Origin: Microbacterium sp. cf332
Lineage (GTDB): Bacteria; Actinomycetota; Actinomycetes; Actinomycetales; Microbacteriaceae
Assembly (NCBI RefSeq): GCF_900102175.1
Contig: NZ_FNKN01000001.1
Location: 1,054,001 to 1,118,000 of the forward strand
Length of the DNA stretch: 64,000 nucleotides
Reading direction: 5' to 3'
Under the pieces are notes generated by a model. It was not told the origin of the DNA. It made no database searches and saw only the letters and a program-made list of their open reading frames with translations. Position 1 is the stretch's first letter, and every line of letters begins with the position of its first letter. Positions 34,641-44,170 of the stretch are shown piece by piece. The position numbers and the translations under genes are program-made.

Positions 34641-35702
34641 TTACTGCTTGGTGACCTGGTCGAACGAGAGCTCGACGGGGGTCTCTCGTTCGAACAGCGA
34701 CACGAGCACCGTGAGCTTGCCGCTCTCGGGCTTGATCTCGCTGATCGAACCGGGAAGACCGGCGAACGAGCCTTCCTTGATCGTGATCGTCTCGCCGATC
34801 TCGAAGTCGACCTCGGTGACGACGCTGCGGGTGGGGGCGGCGACGCCCTTCGCGGCGCCGGCCTTGGCAGGCGCAGCCTCCTTGACCTCGACGAGCGACT
34901 TCAGCATGTTGAAGGCCTCGTCGAAACGCAGCGGAGTCGGGTTGTGAGCGTTGCCCACGAAGCCCGTGACGCCCGGGGTGTGACGGACGACCGACCAGGT
35001 GTCTTCGGTGAGCTCCATGCGAACGAGCACGTAGCCGGGGATCCGGACGCGCGTGACCATCTTGCGCTGGCCGTTCTTGATCTCGACGACGTCCTCCATG
35101 GGGACCTCGACCTGATAGATGTCCTCCTCGACCTCGAGCGTCGACTTGCGCTGCTCGATGTTGGCCTTCACCTTGCGCTCGAAGCCGGCGTACGAGTGGA
35201 TGACGTACCACTTGCCCGGCAACATGCGCAGTTCGGTGCGGAACGACTCGTAGGGGTCTTCGTCGTCACCGACGGAGATCTCGATGCCGGCAGCCGCCTC
35301 GAACTCCGTCAGGTAGTCGACGGTCTCGTCCGAGACCTCGGCGTCGGGCTCGGGGCCGTCGTAAGGCTCGACCTCGTCGGCGGCGTCGGCGGCCTGCTCG
35401 GCGAGCTCCTCCTCGAGGGAGTCGGTCAGCACCTCTGCAGCGGCCTCGGCCTCGGCGGTCTCGTCGATCTCGAGCGCGTCGTTCACGACGGCGTCGGCCT
35501 CGGGGTCGTCGATCTCAACGCCGTCGAGGTCGGTGTCGTCCTCGTCAGCCTCGTCGTCGACGACGTGGACGGCCGCGTGCTCGGCGGAGTCGGAGGCGCG
35601 CTCCTGGTCGGCGAGCACGTTGCCCTCCTGGGCTTCGTCGTCCTCGCTGGACTGCTCGGCGGCCGTGGCCCAATCGACGTCGTCGGGGATGCGTTCTGAC
35701 AC
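34641..35702 (-). CDS. nusG: NusG, transcription elongation/termination factor
   Basis: A 353-residue NusG. Residues 1-170 are a long acidic, Ala/Asp/Glu-rich extension typical of Actinobacteria. The NGN domain follows ([20 protein letters not shown] to [11 protein letters not shown]), and the C-terminal KOW domain carries [20 protein letters not shown]. The GTG at 35702 has GGAAGAG six bases upstream and matches the usual SERIPDD start; an ATG at 35717 lacks a ribosome site. It couples RNA polymerase to Rho and ribosomes. Confidence 0.95.
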   Translation of the reverse strand: MSERIPDDVDWATAAEQSSEDDEAQEGNVLADQERASDSAEHAAVHVVDDEADEDDTDLDGVEIDDPEADAVVNDALEIDETAEAEAAAEVLTDSLEEELAEQAADAADEVEPYDGPEPDAEVSDETVDYLTEFEAAAGIEISVGDDEDPYESFRTELRMLPGKWYVIHSYAGFERKVKANIEQRKSTLEVEEDIYQVEVPMEDVVEIKNGQRKMVTRVRIPGYVLVRMELTEDTWSVVRHTPGVTGFVGNAHNPTPLRFDEAFNMLKSLVEVKEAAPAKAGAAKGVAAPTRSVVTEVDFEIGETITIKEGSFAGLPGSISEIKPESGKLTVLVSLFERETPVELSFDQVTKQ

Positions 35703-35776
35703 TGCGTTCTCTTCCATCGAATATCGGGGTGCCTGCGCAGCAGGCACTCGCGGGTCGTGCGGGAGGGGCCCGTCGA

Positions 35777-36034
35777 TCAGCTCGGGACGCCGAAGACGAC
35801 GGTCGTCACCCACGAGAACAGGACGTTCAGGCCGTAGACGAGCGCCATCATCACGACGACGAATCCGAGGACCACTGCCGTGAACTTCACGAGCTCCTGG
35901 CGGGTCGGCGTGACGACCTTGCGGAGCTCGGCGAAGACCTGGCGGATGAAGATGATGATCCGCGCGAAGATGTTGGGCTTCTTCTCACGGGGCGCGCCAC
36001 CTGCGGCGACGACTTCGCCACCCTCTTGGACCAT
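35777..36034 (-). CDS. secE: SecE, preprotein translocase subunit
   Basis: An 85-residue single-span membrane protein. After a short cytoplasmic amphipathic part (FIRQVFAELRKVVTPTRQEL) it has one hydrophobic helix FTAVVLGFVVVMMALVYGL. It stabilises SecY in the protein-export channel. The ATG at 36034 follows AGGTGG. It sits between tRNA-Trp and nusG, the conserved bacterial order. Confidence 0.95.
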   Translation of the reverse strand: MVQEGGEVVAAGGAPREKKPNIFARIIIFIRQVFAELRKVVTPTRQELVKFTAVVLGFVVVMMALVYGLNVLFSWVTTVVFGVPS

Positions 36035-36078
36035 CGAACCCACCTGATACCTTCCGTGTGCCGGCTGACGCCGACGCG

Positions 36079-36151
<73 letters not shown>

Positions 36152-36256
36152 AGAGATCCACTGGATCCCGGGGTCTGCGTCTGCGTTCTGACGCCGCTCA
36201 TCACGTCGAGGACGCTTGGGCATGGCGAAAGAATGCAGATTTCGACTGCTTCTCCC

Positions 36257-36262
36257 AGTGTA
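36257..36262 (-). promoter_or_regulatory. -10 box for the tRNA-Trp-secE-nusG transcript
   Basis: TACACT on the minus strand lies about 105 bases upstream of the tRNA. The region 18 bases further upstream begins TTCGCG, a weak -35. The rest of the 36152-36398 interval shows no gene. Confidence 0.4.
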
Positions 36263-36398
36263 CGTCATGACCGCGACCGTCGCGAACGTCGGCACGACCG
36301 CCGCGCCGCCTCCTCCCCCCGGCGTCACGGTTGCGCTTCTATCCACGTACGAACGGGGATTCGAATGCGATGTCGGAGCGGGCGGCCATAGTGGGAAC

Positions 36399-37814
36399 AT
36401 GCAGACGAACGACGATTGCAGCTCCGGCGGCTCTATCGGGTCGTCTTCGTCGCCGCACGCAGACGCGTTCTCGGCGTACGACGGGGCGCTCGCCCTCCGC
36501 CATGCCGGCGAGGTCGCGCATGTGCGTGCGCTGGCGGAGCTGGGCCGGTCGGCGTTGCGCGAGGCGCGGCAGGGCGGGGTGCGCGGGATGGCGTCCGACA
36601 TGGAGCTGCGGTCGGTCGCGGCCGAGGCCGCGGGGATGGCGCGGTCCACGGACCGGCGGGTGCAGCGTGAGATCGATCACGCGATGACGGTGGTCGATGA
36701 CTACCCGGCGGTGTTCGCCGCGTGGGTGGAGCGGCGCATCGAGCGCGGGCACGTGGACGCCGTCGTCCGGGTCGGGGCGGGTGTGCCGCTCGAGCTCCGC
36801 GGGGAGTTCGAGCGGGCCGCGATCACGGCGTGCGAGCGGGACGTGCCCTCACGGGTGCAGGGCGCGTTGGAAGTACTCGCGGCGCAGGTGCATCCGCAGT
36901 CGTTCACGGAACGACACCGGGCCGCGGCGGCCGAGCGGTGCGTGCGGGTCTTCCCCGGACCGGACGGGATGTCAAACCTCGTGGCGACGCTGCCGACGGT
37001 GATCGCTGCGGGGATGTTCGACCGGCTCACCCAGATGGGACAGGCGCTCAAGGACGCCGGGGCGGATGCCGGCGCTGCGGCCGTGGATGATGGCGCTGCG
37101 GCGGTGGATGATGGCGCTGCGGCGGCGGATGCGGCGGCGGAGCCCGATCTGCGGACGATGGATCAGCGCCGCGCCGACATCCTCGGCGACCTCGTCCTCG
37201 CCGGCGCGCCCGTCGTCGACCCCACCACCGGCATCGACCGGTCCGGCGGGCTCGGCGCGATCCGCGCGCGGGTCCAGGTCGCGATCACCGCGGAATCACT
37301 CACCGGCTCGGACCAGCACCCGGCCGAGGTCGTCGGGGCGGGGCTGATCGACGCCGACACCGCCCGCCGCCTCGCCGGACAGACCCGCGAGTGGGACCGG
37401 CTGTTCGTCGACCCGATCACCCGCACCCCTGTCGAGGTCGACACCTACCGGCCGACGGCGGCGATGGCGAAGCTGCTGAGAGCCCGGGACCAGCACTGCC
37501 GGTTCCCCGGATGCCGCCTCGCCGCGATCCGCTGCGAGATAGACCACACCCGCGACTACGCCCTCGGCGGGCACACCCACCTCGGCAACCTCGCGCATCT
37601 CTGCCAGCGACACCACTCCATGAAGCAGTTCACCAGCTGGCAGGTTCGACAGGTCGGCGGGGGCGTTCTGGAGTGGACCTCACCACGGGGCCGGATCTAC
37701 CGCGAAGACGTCCCGATACCGGCCGTCTGCTTCACCCCCAGCACAGCCGATCCCCCACCCGGTCCTCGGCGAAGTGTCCACGACCAAAAGACCGGGGATC
37801 CGCCACCCTTCTGA
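36399..37814 (+). CDS. DUF222 and HNH endonuclease domain protein (REP13E12-like)
   Basis: A 471-residue protein. Residues about 20-300 are a helical DUF222 domain. The HNH nuclease is at about 366-412: CRFPGC, then CEIDHTRDYALGGHTHLGNL and LCQRHH, with both metal-binding cysteines and the His-Asn-His residues present. The DUF222 part is interrupted by a 7-residue Ala/Asp repeat. The ATG at 36399 is 6 bases after CATAGT, so the longer frame is not used. These genes are multicopy in mycobacteria and Microbacteriaceae and behave like mobile-associated genes; the biological role is unknown. Confidence 0.82.
   Translation: MQTNDDCSSGGSIGSSSSPHADAFSAYDGALALRHAGEVAHVRALAELGRSALREARQGGVRGMASDMELRSVAAEAAGMARSTDRRVQREIDHAMTVVDDYPAVFAAWVERRIERGHVDAVVRVGAGVPLELRGEFERAAITACERDVPSRVQGALEVLAAQVHPQSFTERHRAAAAERCVRVFPGPDGMSNLVATLPTVIAAGMFDRLTQMGQALKDAGADAGAAAVDDGAAAVDDGAAAADAAAEPDLRTMDQRRADILGDLVLAGAPVVDPTTGIDRSGGLGAIRARVQVAITAESLTGSDQHPAEVVGAGLIDADTARRLAGQTREWDRLFVDPITRTPVEVDTYRPTAAMAKLLRARDQHCRFPGCRLAAIRCEIDHTRDYALGGHTHLGNLAHLCQRHHSMKQFTSWQVRQVGGGVLEWTSPRGRIYREDVPIPAVCFTPSTADPPPGPRRSVHDQKTGDPPPF
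37074..37130 (+). repeat. Tandem 21-bp repeat inside the HNH gene
   Basis: Nearly three copies of a unit that begins GCTGCGGCGGTGGATGATGG, encoding GAAAVDD twice and then GAAAADA. It keeps the reading frame and is probably a variable-length linker. Confidence 0.75.
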
Positions 37815-37926
37815 TCGCCGCCCTTCTGAGCACCACGCGCCGACAGCTCGACGCGCGGGCCGTCGATCTGTCGGGGCGCGTCGTATCTGGACGGCGCCCA
37901 GAAAATACGTTTCACCAGGAACTGTT

Positions 37927-37932
37927 ACGCTC
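37927..37932 (+). promoter_or_regulatory. Candidate -10 box for the HSP90-TPR operon
   Basis: TACGCT preceded by TGT (extended -10 form) lies 56 bases before the HSP90-like start. No good -35 is seen, so this is a weak call. Confidence 0.3.
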
Positions 37933-37987
37933 CCTGAGGCACCGACCACGCCGCCGGTGACGAACACCCGAGAACGAAATCAGGCGG

Positions 37988-39841
37988 ATGGACAGCGGAC
38001 GATCACAGCAGTTCCAGGTCGACCTTCGCGGCATCGTCGACCTCCTGAGCAGGCACATCTATTCCGGCCCCCGCGTGTTCCTGCGCGAGCTGATGCAGAA
38101 CGCCTGCGACGCGATCACGGCGCGCGCCGAACTCGACGCGGATGCCTCCCCCTCCGGCCTCGGGCGCGAGTCGAGCGGCATCCGCATCACCCCGCTCAGC
38201 GATCGCAGCGACGAGTTCGTCGTGCGAGACGACGGCATCGGCCTCACCGAGAGCGAGGTCACCGAGCTGCTGGCCACGGTCGGCCGCAGCTCCAAGCGCG
38301 ACATCTTCGATCTGCCGCGCAGCGATTTCCTCGGTCAGTTCGGAATCGGGCTGCTGGCGTGCTTCATGGTCGCCGAGACCATCGTCATCCGATCCCGCAG
38401 CGCCCGCGGCGGCGACGCCGTCGAATGGCGGGGGAACGCCGACGGCACGTTCACGGTCACGACGGTCGCGGACGACCTCCCGGTCGGCACGAGCGTGCAT
38501 CTGCGGCCGCGTCCCGGTCATCGCGAACTCCTCAGCACCGCGGCGACCGTCGAACTCGCCGAGACCTTCGGAGAGTTCCTCCCCATCCCGGTGCGCGTCG
38601 ACCTGCCCGCCGGAGGTGAACGGCTCACGACGCGCACACCCGCCTTCCGGGCTGGAGCGGGCGAGGTCGACGAGGCCGCCCGATGGGCGTACGGCCGAGA
38701 CCTGCTCGGACAGGAACCGTTCGACGTGATCCCGCTCCGCGTACCCGGCACCGATACCGTCGGCACGGCCTACGTCTTGCCCTTCGCACCCCCGCCGGGC
38801 GCCCGACAGGCGACCCGCGTGTATCTCGGTCGCATGCTGCTCAGCGAGAACGCCGACGACATCCTTCCCCCGTGGGCGTTCTTCGTCCGCGCCGTGATCG
38901 ACTCGACCGCGCTCAGGCCGACCGCCAGCCGCGAGAGCCTCGTCGAGGACGACGCGCTCGAGCACACCCGCGAACAGCTCGGAGCCGCGATCCGCCGCTG
39001 GGTGCTCGACCTCGGCCTCACCGAACCCCAGAGACTCGCACAGTTCGTCGCCATCCACGAGGTCGCGCTCAAATCACTCGTCCGCCACGACGACGAGCTC
39101 GCGGCGTTTATCGTGCGGTGGCTGAGCGTCGAGACCACGCACGGCCGGATGCGCGTCGGCGACCTGGTCGGCCGTCACTCCCGCATCCGCTATGTCGAGA
39201 CCGTCGACGAGTACCGGCAGGTCGCGGGGATCGCCGACCCCCGTGAGCCCCTCGTCAACGGCGGCTATCTGTATGACGCGGAGCTCGTGCGTCTGTTCCC
39301 GCTCGTCTTCGACGGCGTCGCGGTCGAACACGTCGACGTCCTCGACGAGCTCGACCGGCTCGACCCGCCGCCGCTCGACGACCGGGAGCGGGTGCTCGGG
39401 CTCGAGGCGCGCGCGACGGCGGCACTCGCCACGGTGGGATGCACCGTCGTGGTCCGCTCGATCGACACCGACGAGATCCCCGCGGTCTACCTCGCCGGCG
39501 CGGATGCGCTGCGCGCGATCGACCGCAGCCGTGCCCGTTCGGTCGGGAGCCCGCTGTGGGGCAGCGTGATGGACCGCATCGACGCCACCGCCCAGCGGCT
39601 GCGCCCCGGCGCCGCGGACGAGGCCGCGACGACCGGCGTGCGGCTCTGCTTGAACTGGAAGAGCCCGGTCACCCGTTCCCTGCTCGGAGTCCCGGGCGAC
39701 GACGCGTTCGCCCGCACGGTGCACCTGCTCTACGTGCAAGCCCTCCTCGCGGCGCAGCGGCCGCTGAGCGGCGACGACCGCGTGCTCATGACGAACGCTC
39801 TCCGTGCGCTCGTCGAGCTCTCCGCGCGTCCGTCCTCCTGA
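37988..39841 (+). CDS. HSP90-like (HtpG-related) GHKL ATPase
   Basis: A 617-residue protein with HSP90 organisation. The ATP pocket is intact: FLRELMQNACDA (Glu34, Asn38, Asp42), DDGIGLT (Asp82-Gly85) and the lid GQFGIGLL (116-123). The middle domain has FFVRAVIDS and the catalytic-arginine loop RPTASRES near residue 316. The C-terminal part is diverged from HtpG and lacks an MEEVD-like tail. It precedes a giant TPR gene by 61 bases. It is likely a specialised chaperone or switch ATPase rather than the housekeeping HtpG. Ribosome site before the ATG is weak. Confidence 0.85.
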   Translation: MDSGRSQQFQVDLRGIVDLLSRHIYSGPRVFLRELMQNACDAITARAELDADASPSGLGRESSGIRITPLSDRSDEFVVRDDGIGLTESEVTELLATVGRSSKRDIFDLPRSDFLGQFGIGLLACFMVAETIVIRSRSARGGDAVEWRGNADGTFTVTTVADDLPVGTSVHLRPRPGHRELLSTAATVELAETFGEFLPIPVRVDLPAGGERLTTRTPAFRAGAGEVDEAARWAYGRDLLGQEPFDVIPLRVPGTDTVGTAYVLPFAPPPGARQATRVYLGRMLLSENADDILPPWAFFVRAVIDSTALRPTASRESLVEDDALEHTREQLGAAIRRWVLDLGLTEPQRLAQFVAIHEVALKSLVRHDDELAAFIVRWLSVETTHGRMRVGDLVGRHSRIRYVETVDEYRQVAGIADPREPLVNGGYLYDAELVRLFPLVFDGVAVEHVDVLDELDRLDPPPLDDRERVLGLEARATAALATVGCTVVVRSIDTDEIPAVYLAGADALRAIDRSRARSVGSPLWGSVMDRIDATAQRLRPGAADEAATTGVRLCLNWKSPVTRSLLGVPGDDAFARTVHLLYVQALLAAQRPLSGDDRVLMTNALRALVELSARPSS

Positions 39842-39902
39842 CCGGGTCGCTCTTCGCGACATCCCCTCCGCTCGCGCACCTCGCGCCTCACGAAAGGACA
39901 GC

Positions 39903-42689
39903 ATGAGCAGCGACCGCATCCTCGACCTGTTCGAGCAGATCGACCGCACCCCCGTCGGCCCGGAGGAGCGCGCCCTCATCGACGAGGCGATCTCGCTCGC
40001 CGTCGAAGCCGGAGACGAGCCCCTCGAATACCGGGCGCGGATGCGGTTGACCTCGTCGGCGTGCATGACGGGCGACACCGAGACGATGCTCACCTCTTTC
40101 GCCTGGTGCCTCGGGAAGCACGACGGTGATCGTGGCCGCTTCCCCGCCGACCTCGGCGACGAGACGGCCGATCTCATGTGGCAGTTCAAGTGGATGGCCG
40201 ACAGCCTGGCGAGCTCGCCGGCGTTCGATCGCGAGCAGATCGCTGCGGTGCTCGACGACATGGAGTCGCACTATCGCGCGGCCGGGCTGGGGCAGAGCGG
40301 AGTGCTGATGGCCCGCTTCGAGACGGCCTGGATGGCCGGCCGCCTCGAGGAGGCGGAACGACTGCGCGCACAGCTGGAGACGACCCCCCGCGACAGCCAC
40401 AGCCACTGCGAGGCCTGCGTCCGCAGCGTCGTCGCCGGCTTCCTGATCGACACCGATCGCGAGGGCGAGGCGATCCGCCTGGTCGAGGAGCTCGTCGAGG
40501 GCGAGCTCTCGTGCGGCGAAGAGCCCGAGCACGCCCTCGCCCGCTCGCTCGTGCCGTACCTGCACACCGGCGAGTTCGAGAAGGCCCGCCTCGCGCACCT
40601 GCGCAGCTACCGTCTCGCGAAGGACAACGCCGACAACCTCGCGATCGTCGCCGACAACATCGTCTTCTGCGCGATCACCGGCAACGAAGCGCGGGCGCTG
40701 TCGCTGGTCGAACGCCACCTCGACTGGCTGGCGCACGACTCCCTCGGGGTCGACGGCCACCTCTCCGCCCTCGCCGCGTTCGCGGTCGCGCTCGAGGCCG
40801 TCAGCGCCGCCGGTCACGCCGGCACCGTCGTCCGCGGAGCCGACTCCGATCGGCTGCGCGGCTTCTTCGGCGTGCACGACGGGCCCTGGCACGCCGCCGA
40901 GCTCGCCGCGGTGATGCGCGCCGAGGCCGAGCGGATCGCGAGCGCCTTCGACCGCCGCGACGGCACCGACGGTCACCGACGGCGACTCGATCGCGCCTGG
41001 GCCGTCGGACGCGAGCGGTACGCGCTGCCTCTGTCCGCAGAGCCGCTGCTGCCGCGTGCGGCTCCGATCGCGGTACGGTCTTCGGCTGAGACGGTCCAGC
41101 GCGCCATCGATCTCGGCGACTACGGTGCCGTCGAGGCCCTCGCCGCCGCCGAGGCGGCCATCCCCGAGGCGTCCGGGGCTCAGCGGCCGCAGCTCGAATC
41201 CATCCGCCGCAGCGCGCTGCTCGCTCGCGACGACATCGACGGTGCCCTCGCGGCGCACGAGGCCCGGATCGCGGCGCTCCATGCCGATGGCCGGGACGAC
41301 GAGGCGGACGTCGAGCGGCGCGCCGGGCTCGCACTGGCCGGCCGTACGACCCCCGAAGACGTCGACACCCTGCGTGCGCTGTCGGCCGACGCCGAGAGCC
41401 TGCCGCCGCGCTCGCGTGTCGCCGTCGCGGTCGTGCTCGCGGTGGCGACGGCAGAGGCCGACGCCGAGGGTGCGCGCGCGCTGCTCGACGACGCCGCCGA
41501 CCGAGCCGCCGCTCTCGCCGACGACGGCCTGCGGCACACCGTGGCGCTCGCCCGCGCGTCGTTCCTCGGCGCCGTCGGCGAGCTCGACGCGTGCACCGCG
41601 ACGATCGCGGCCGCGCTCGACGACCGGGATCTCGGCGCGGGGATGCGCGCTCGGCTCCTCGGGCTGCGCGCTCGCACCCGCGGCGGTCAGGAGCGCTTCG
41701 CCGAGGGCGCAGCCGACGCCGACGAGCTCTGCCGCATCCTCGTCGAGCTCGATGCTCGCAGCGTGTTGGCGGGAGCGTACGTCCTGGCCGCCGCCCTCAC
41801 CGAAGACGCCGGAGCGCCGGCGGAGGCCGTCGCGCGCTACCGTTTCGCCGAGAGCGCCGCAAGCGAAGCCGGAGACCCCGCGACCGGGGTGCGGTACCGG
41901 CTCGCGCGGGCGCTCCTCGCCTCGGGTTCGGCCGACGAGGCCGCCGAGCTGCTGGTGACCGTATACACCGACGAGACCGACCGCGACGAACCCGCCGCCT
42001 CACGCGCTCAGACGCTCATGCTGCTCGCCCGCGCGTTCGAGGACGCCGGCGAGCCCGGGCGCGCCGTCGGGGCCTGGGAGTTCGCGGCCGAGCTCTTCGA
42101 CGAGGGCGGGGCGCCGGCCGGCCGAGCCAACGCGCTTCTGTCGCACGGGCGCCTGCTGCACCGGTTCGGCGAGCTCGACGACGCGCTCGGCTCGCTCGAG
42201 ACCGCCGTCGCCATCGCGCGGTCCGACCCCGACCAGGCCGCGCTGCTCGCCGAGGCGCGCCACTCCGAGGGCCAGGTGCGTGCGGCGCGGGGCGAGGAGG
42301 ACGCTATCGCCGCCCTCGACGAGGCGCGTGAGATCGCGGATGCCCTGGGCGCCCCCTGGCTCGTCGCCGACATCACCGATTCGCGGGCCCGCGCGCTCGT
42401 CATGCTCGGCCGTCCCGACGAGTCCGTGGCGACCGCGCTGCAAGCCGCCGACGCCTTCGCCGAGATCGGCGACGGCGGATCCGCGGGTGCCGCCGAACTG
42501 TTCGCCGCCCGCGTGCTCACGCAGAACGCCCGCCCCGCCGACGCGGTGCCGCTGTACCGGTCGGTCATCGAGCGAGCGGCGGCGATACCGCCGCTCCTGC
42601 AGGTGGCTGCAGGCGAGCTCGGCGACGTGTACGACGCGCTGGGCCGCCCCGCCGAGGCCGCCGAGGTACGCGCCCTGCTCGAAGCCTGA
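39903..42689 (+). CDS. 928-residue TPR-repeat protein paired with the HSP90-like ATPase
   Basis: An all-helical, Ala/Glu-rich soluble protein made of tandem tetratricopeptide-like helix pairs from end to end; clear units include EPGRAVGAWEFAAELFDEGG and GELDDALGSLETAVAIARSD. No membrane span, signal peptide or catalytic domain is seen. A compact HSHCEAC motif at residues 166-172 could bind metal. The ATG follows AAAGGA. It is encoded with the HSP90-like protein and is its natural partner or client receptor. The function is unknown; the C-terminal half carries the most regular repeats. Confidence 0.8.
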   Translation: MSSDRILDLFEQIDRTPVGPEERALIDEAISLAVEAGDEPLEYRARMRLTSSACMTGDTETMLTSFAWCLGKHDGDRGRFPADLGDETADLMWQFKWMADSLASSPAFDREQIAAVLDDMESHYRAAGLGQSGVLMARFETAWMAGRLEEAERLRAQLETTPRDSHSHCEACVRSVVAGFLIDTDREGEAIRLVEELVEGELSCGEEPEHALARSLVPYLHTGEFEKARLAHLRSYRLAKDNADNLAIVADNIVFCAITGNEARALSLVERHLDWLAHDSLGVDGHLSALAAFAVALEAVSAAGHAGTVVRGADSDRLRGFFGVHDGPWHAAELAAVMRAEAERIASAFDRRDGTDGHRRRLDRAWAVGRERYALPLSAEPLLPRAAPIAVRSSAETVQRAIDLGDYGAVEALAAAEAAIPEASGAQRPQLESIRRSALLARDDIDGALAAHEARIAALHADGRDDEADVERRAGLALAGRTTPEDVDTLRALSADAESLPPRSRVAVAVVLAVATAEADAEGARALLDDAADRAAALADDGLRHTVALARASFLGAVGELDACTATIAAALDDRDLGAGMRARLLGLRARTRGGQERFAEGAADADELCRILVELDARSVLAGAYVLAAALTEDAGAPAEAVARYRFAESAASEAGDPATGVRYRLARALLASGSADEAAELLVTVYTDETDRDEPAASRAQTLMLLARAFEDAGEPGRAVGAWEFAAELFDEGGAPAGRANALLSHGRLLHRFGELDDALGSLETAVAIARSDPDQAALLAEARHSEGQVRAARGEEDAIAALDEAREIADALGAPWLVADITDSRARALVMLGRPDESVATALQAADAFAEIGDGGSAGAAELFAARVLTQNARPADAVPLYRSVIERAAAIPPLLQVAAGELGDVYDALGRPAEAAEVRALLEA

Positions 42690-42716
42690 TGACCCGCCTG
42701 ACCACACGCCTGACAC

Positions 42717-42751
42717 CGAGGGGTGCACCGATCAGCTCGATGCGCCCCTCG
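42717..42751. terminator. Bidirectional terminator after the TPR gene
   Basis: CGAGGGGTGCA pairs with TGCGCCCCTCG over 11 bp including one T-G pair. It lies between convergent genes. Confidence 0.7.
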
Positions 42752-42768
42752 TGCCTCTGCGAGCCGGA

Positions 42769-44136
42769 TCAGGGTCCGGTGCGGATGAGCTTCTTGTTGA
42801 CGAACTCGTCGGCTGCCAGCAGGCCGAGCTCGCGCGACGTGCCACTGCGCTTGACCCCGCCGAACGGCAGGCCCGCCTCGTCGGCGAGCACGAGGTTGAT
42901 GTAGACCATGCCCGCGTCGATCGCGTCCGCGACGCGCGCCGCCTGATCCGCATCCGTCGTGAACACGTACGAACCGAGGCCGAACGGGGTGTCGTTCGCC
43001 AGCTCGACCGCCTCGGCCTCGTCGGCGACGCGGTAGACGACGCCCACCGGACCGAAGAACTCCTCGCGGTAGGCGTCCATGTCGGGCGTGACGCCCGTCA
43101 GGACCGTTCCGGGATAGAAGGCTCCGTCGCGGCTACCGCCCGTGACCAGGGTCGCCCCTTGCGCGACCGCGCGGTCGACCTGCTCGGCGAGACGCTCCGC
43201 AGCGGTCAGCGACGACAGCGGGCCGAGCACCGTGTCGTCCGCGAACGGATCGCCGACCTTCGCGCCGGCGAGTGCATCCGCGAACCTCTCGACGAAGGCG
43301 TCGTAGAGCCCGTCGATCACGATGAAGCGCTTCGCCCCGTTGCAGGACTGGCCGACGTTGTCGAGCCGCGCTTCGGCCGCCGCCGAGACCGCGGCATCCA
43401 GATCGTCGGTCGACAGCAGGATGAACGGATCGGATCCGCCGAGCTCGAGGGCCACCTTCTTCAGGTTGCGCCCGGCGATCTCGGCGACCGCGGCCCCGGC
43501 ACGCTCCGAGCCCGTCACCGACACGCCCTGCACGCGCCGGTCGGCGATCACGTCGGCGGCCTGATCGTTGCTCAGGTAGAGGTTGGTGTACACGCCGGCC
43601 GGGAAGCCCGCGTCGCGGTAGATGTCGTCGATCGCCGCGGCCGACTCGGGGCACTGCGGGGCGTGCTTGAGCACGATCGTGTTGCCGACCGCGATGTTCG
43701 GGGCCGCGAAACGGGCGACCTGGTAGTAGGGGAAGTTCCACGGCATGATGCCCAGCAGCACGCCGAGCGGACTGCGCCGGATCACGGCGGTGCCGTCGCC
43801 CTCGATCGGGATGGGGCTGTCGCCCGTGATCTCGTCGATGTGATCGGCGTAGTACGCGGTGATGTCGGCGGCGAAGTCGACCTCGCCCTCGGCCGCGGCG
43901 AGCGGTTTGCCCATCTCGCGAACGATGATGGCGGCGAGGTCGTCGCGGCGCTCGCGGTGCAGTTCGGCGACGCGCCGCAGACGCGCGGCGCGCTCGGCGG
44001 GCGCGACCACGCGCGTCCACGTGCGGTAGGCCTCGTCGGCGGCGGCGAGAGCGTGCTCGACGTCGGCGTCGGTGGCGGGGTCGTACGTCGCCAGGGTCTC
44101 GCCGGTGGCGGGGTTGGTCACGGCATACGTGCTCAT
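42769..44136 (-). CDS. NAD(P)-dependent succinate-semialdehyde dehydrogenase, GabD2-like
   Basis: A 455-residue aldehyde dehydrogenase, one of the short forms. It has GIMPWNFPYYQVAR, catalytic Glu in LELGGSDPF and catalytic Cys in NVGQSCNGAKRF. It would oxidise succinate semialdehyde, or a related aldehyde, to succinate. It is the last gene of the seven-gene catabolic operon, 34 bases after a second aldehyde dehydrogenase; AAGGAG precedes the ATG. The two enzymes are only distant paralogues, so they may handle different aldehydes. Confidence 0.85.
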   Translation of the reverse strand: MSTYAVTNPATGETLATYDPATDADVEHALAAADEAYRTWTRVVAPAERAARLRRVAELHRERRDDLAAIIVREMGKPLAAAEGEVDFAADITAYYADHIDEITGDSPIPIEGDGTAVIRRSPLGVLLGIMPWNFPYYQVARFAAPNIAVGNTIVLKHAPQCPESAAAIDDIYRDAGFPAGVYTNLYLSNDQAADVIADRRVQGVSVTGSERAGAAVAEIAGRNLKKVALELGGSDPFILLSTDDLDAAVSAAAEARLDNVGQSCNGAKRFIVIDGLYDAFVERFADALAGAKVGDPFADDTVLGPLSSLTAAERLAEQVDRAVAQGATLVTGGSRDGAFYPGTVLTGVTPDMDAYREEFFGPVGVVYRVADEAEAVELANDTPFGLGSYVFTTDADQAARVADAIDAGMVYINLVLADEAGLPFGGVKRSGTSRELGLLAADEFVNKKLIRTGP

Positions 44137-44170
44137 CGGTTCTCCTTCGTGTGCTCGGTCGTTCGTGAGC

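Noticed and set aside
36216..36398. Longer N-terminus of the HNH protein
   Set aside because: It would run through the tRNA-Trp/secE promoter region and lacks a ribosome site; the DUF222 protein begins naturally at 36399.
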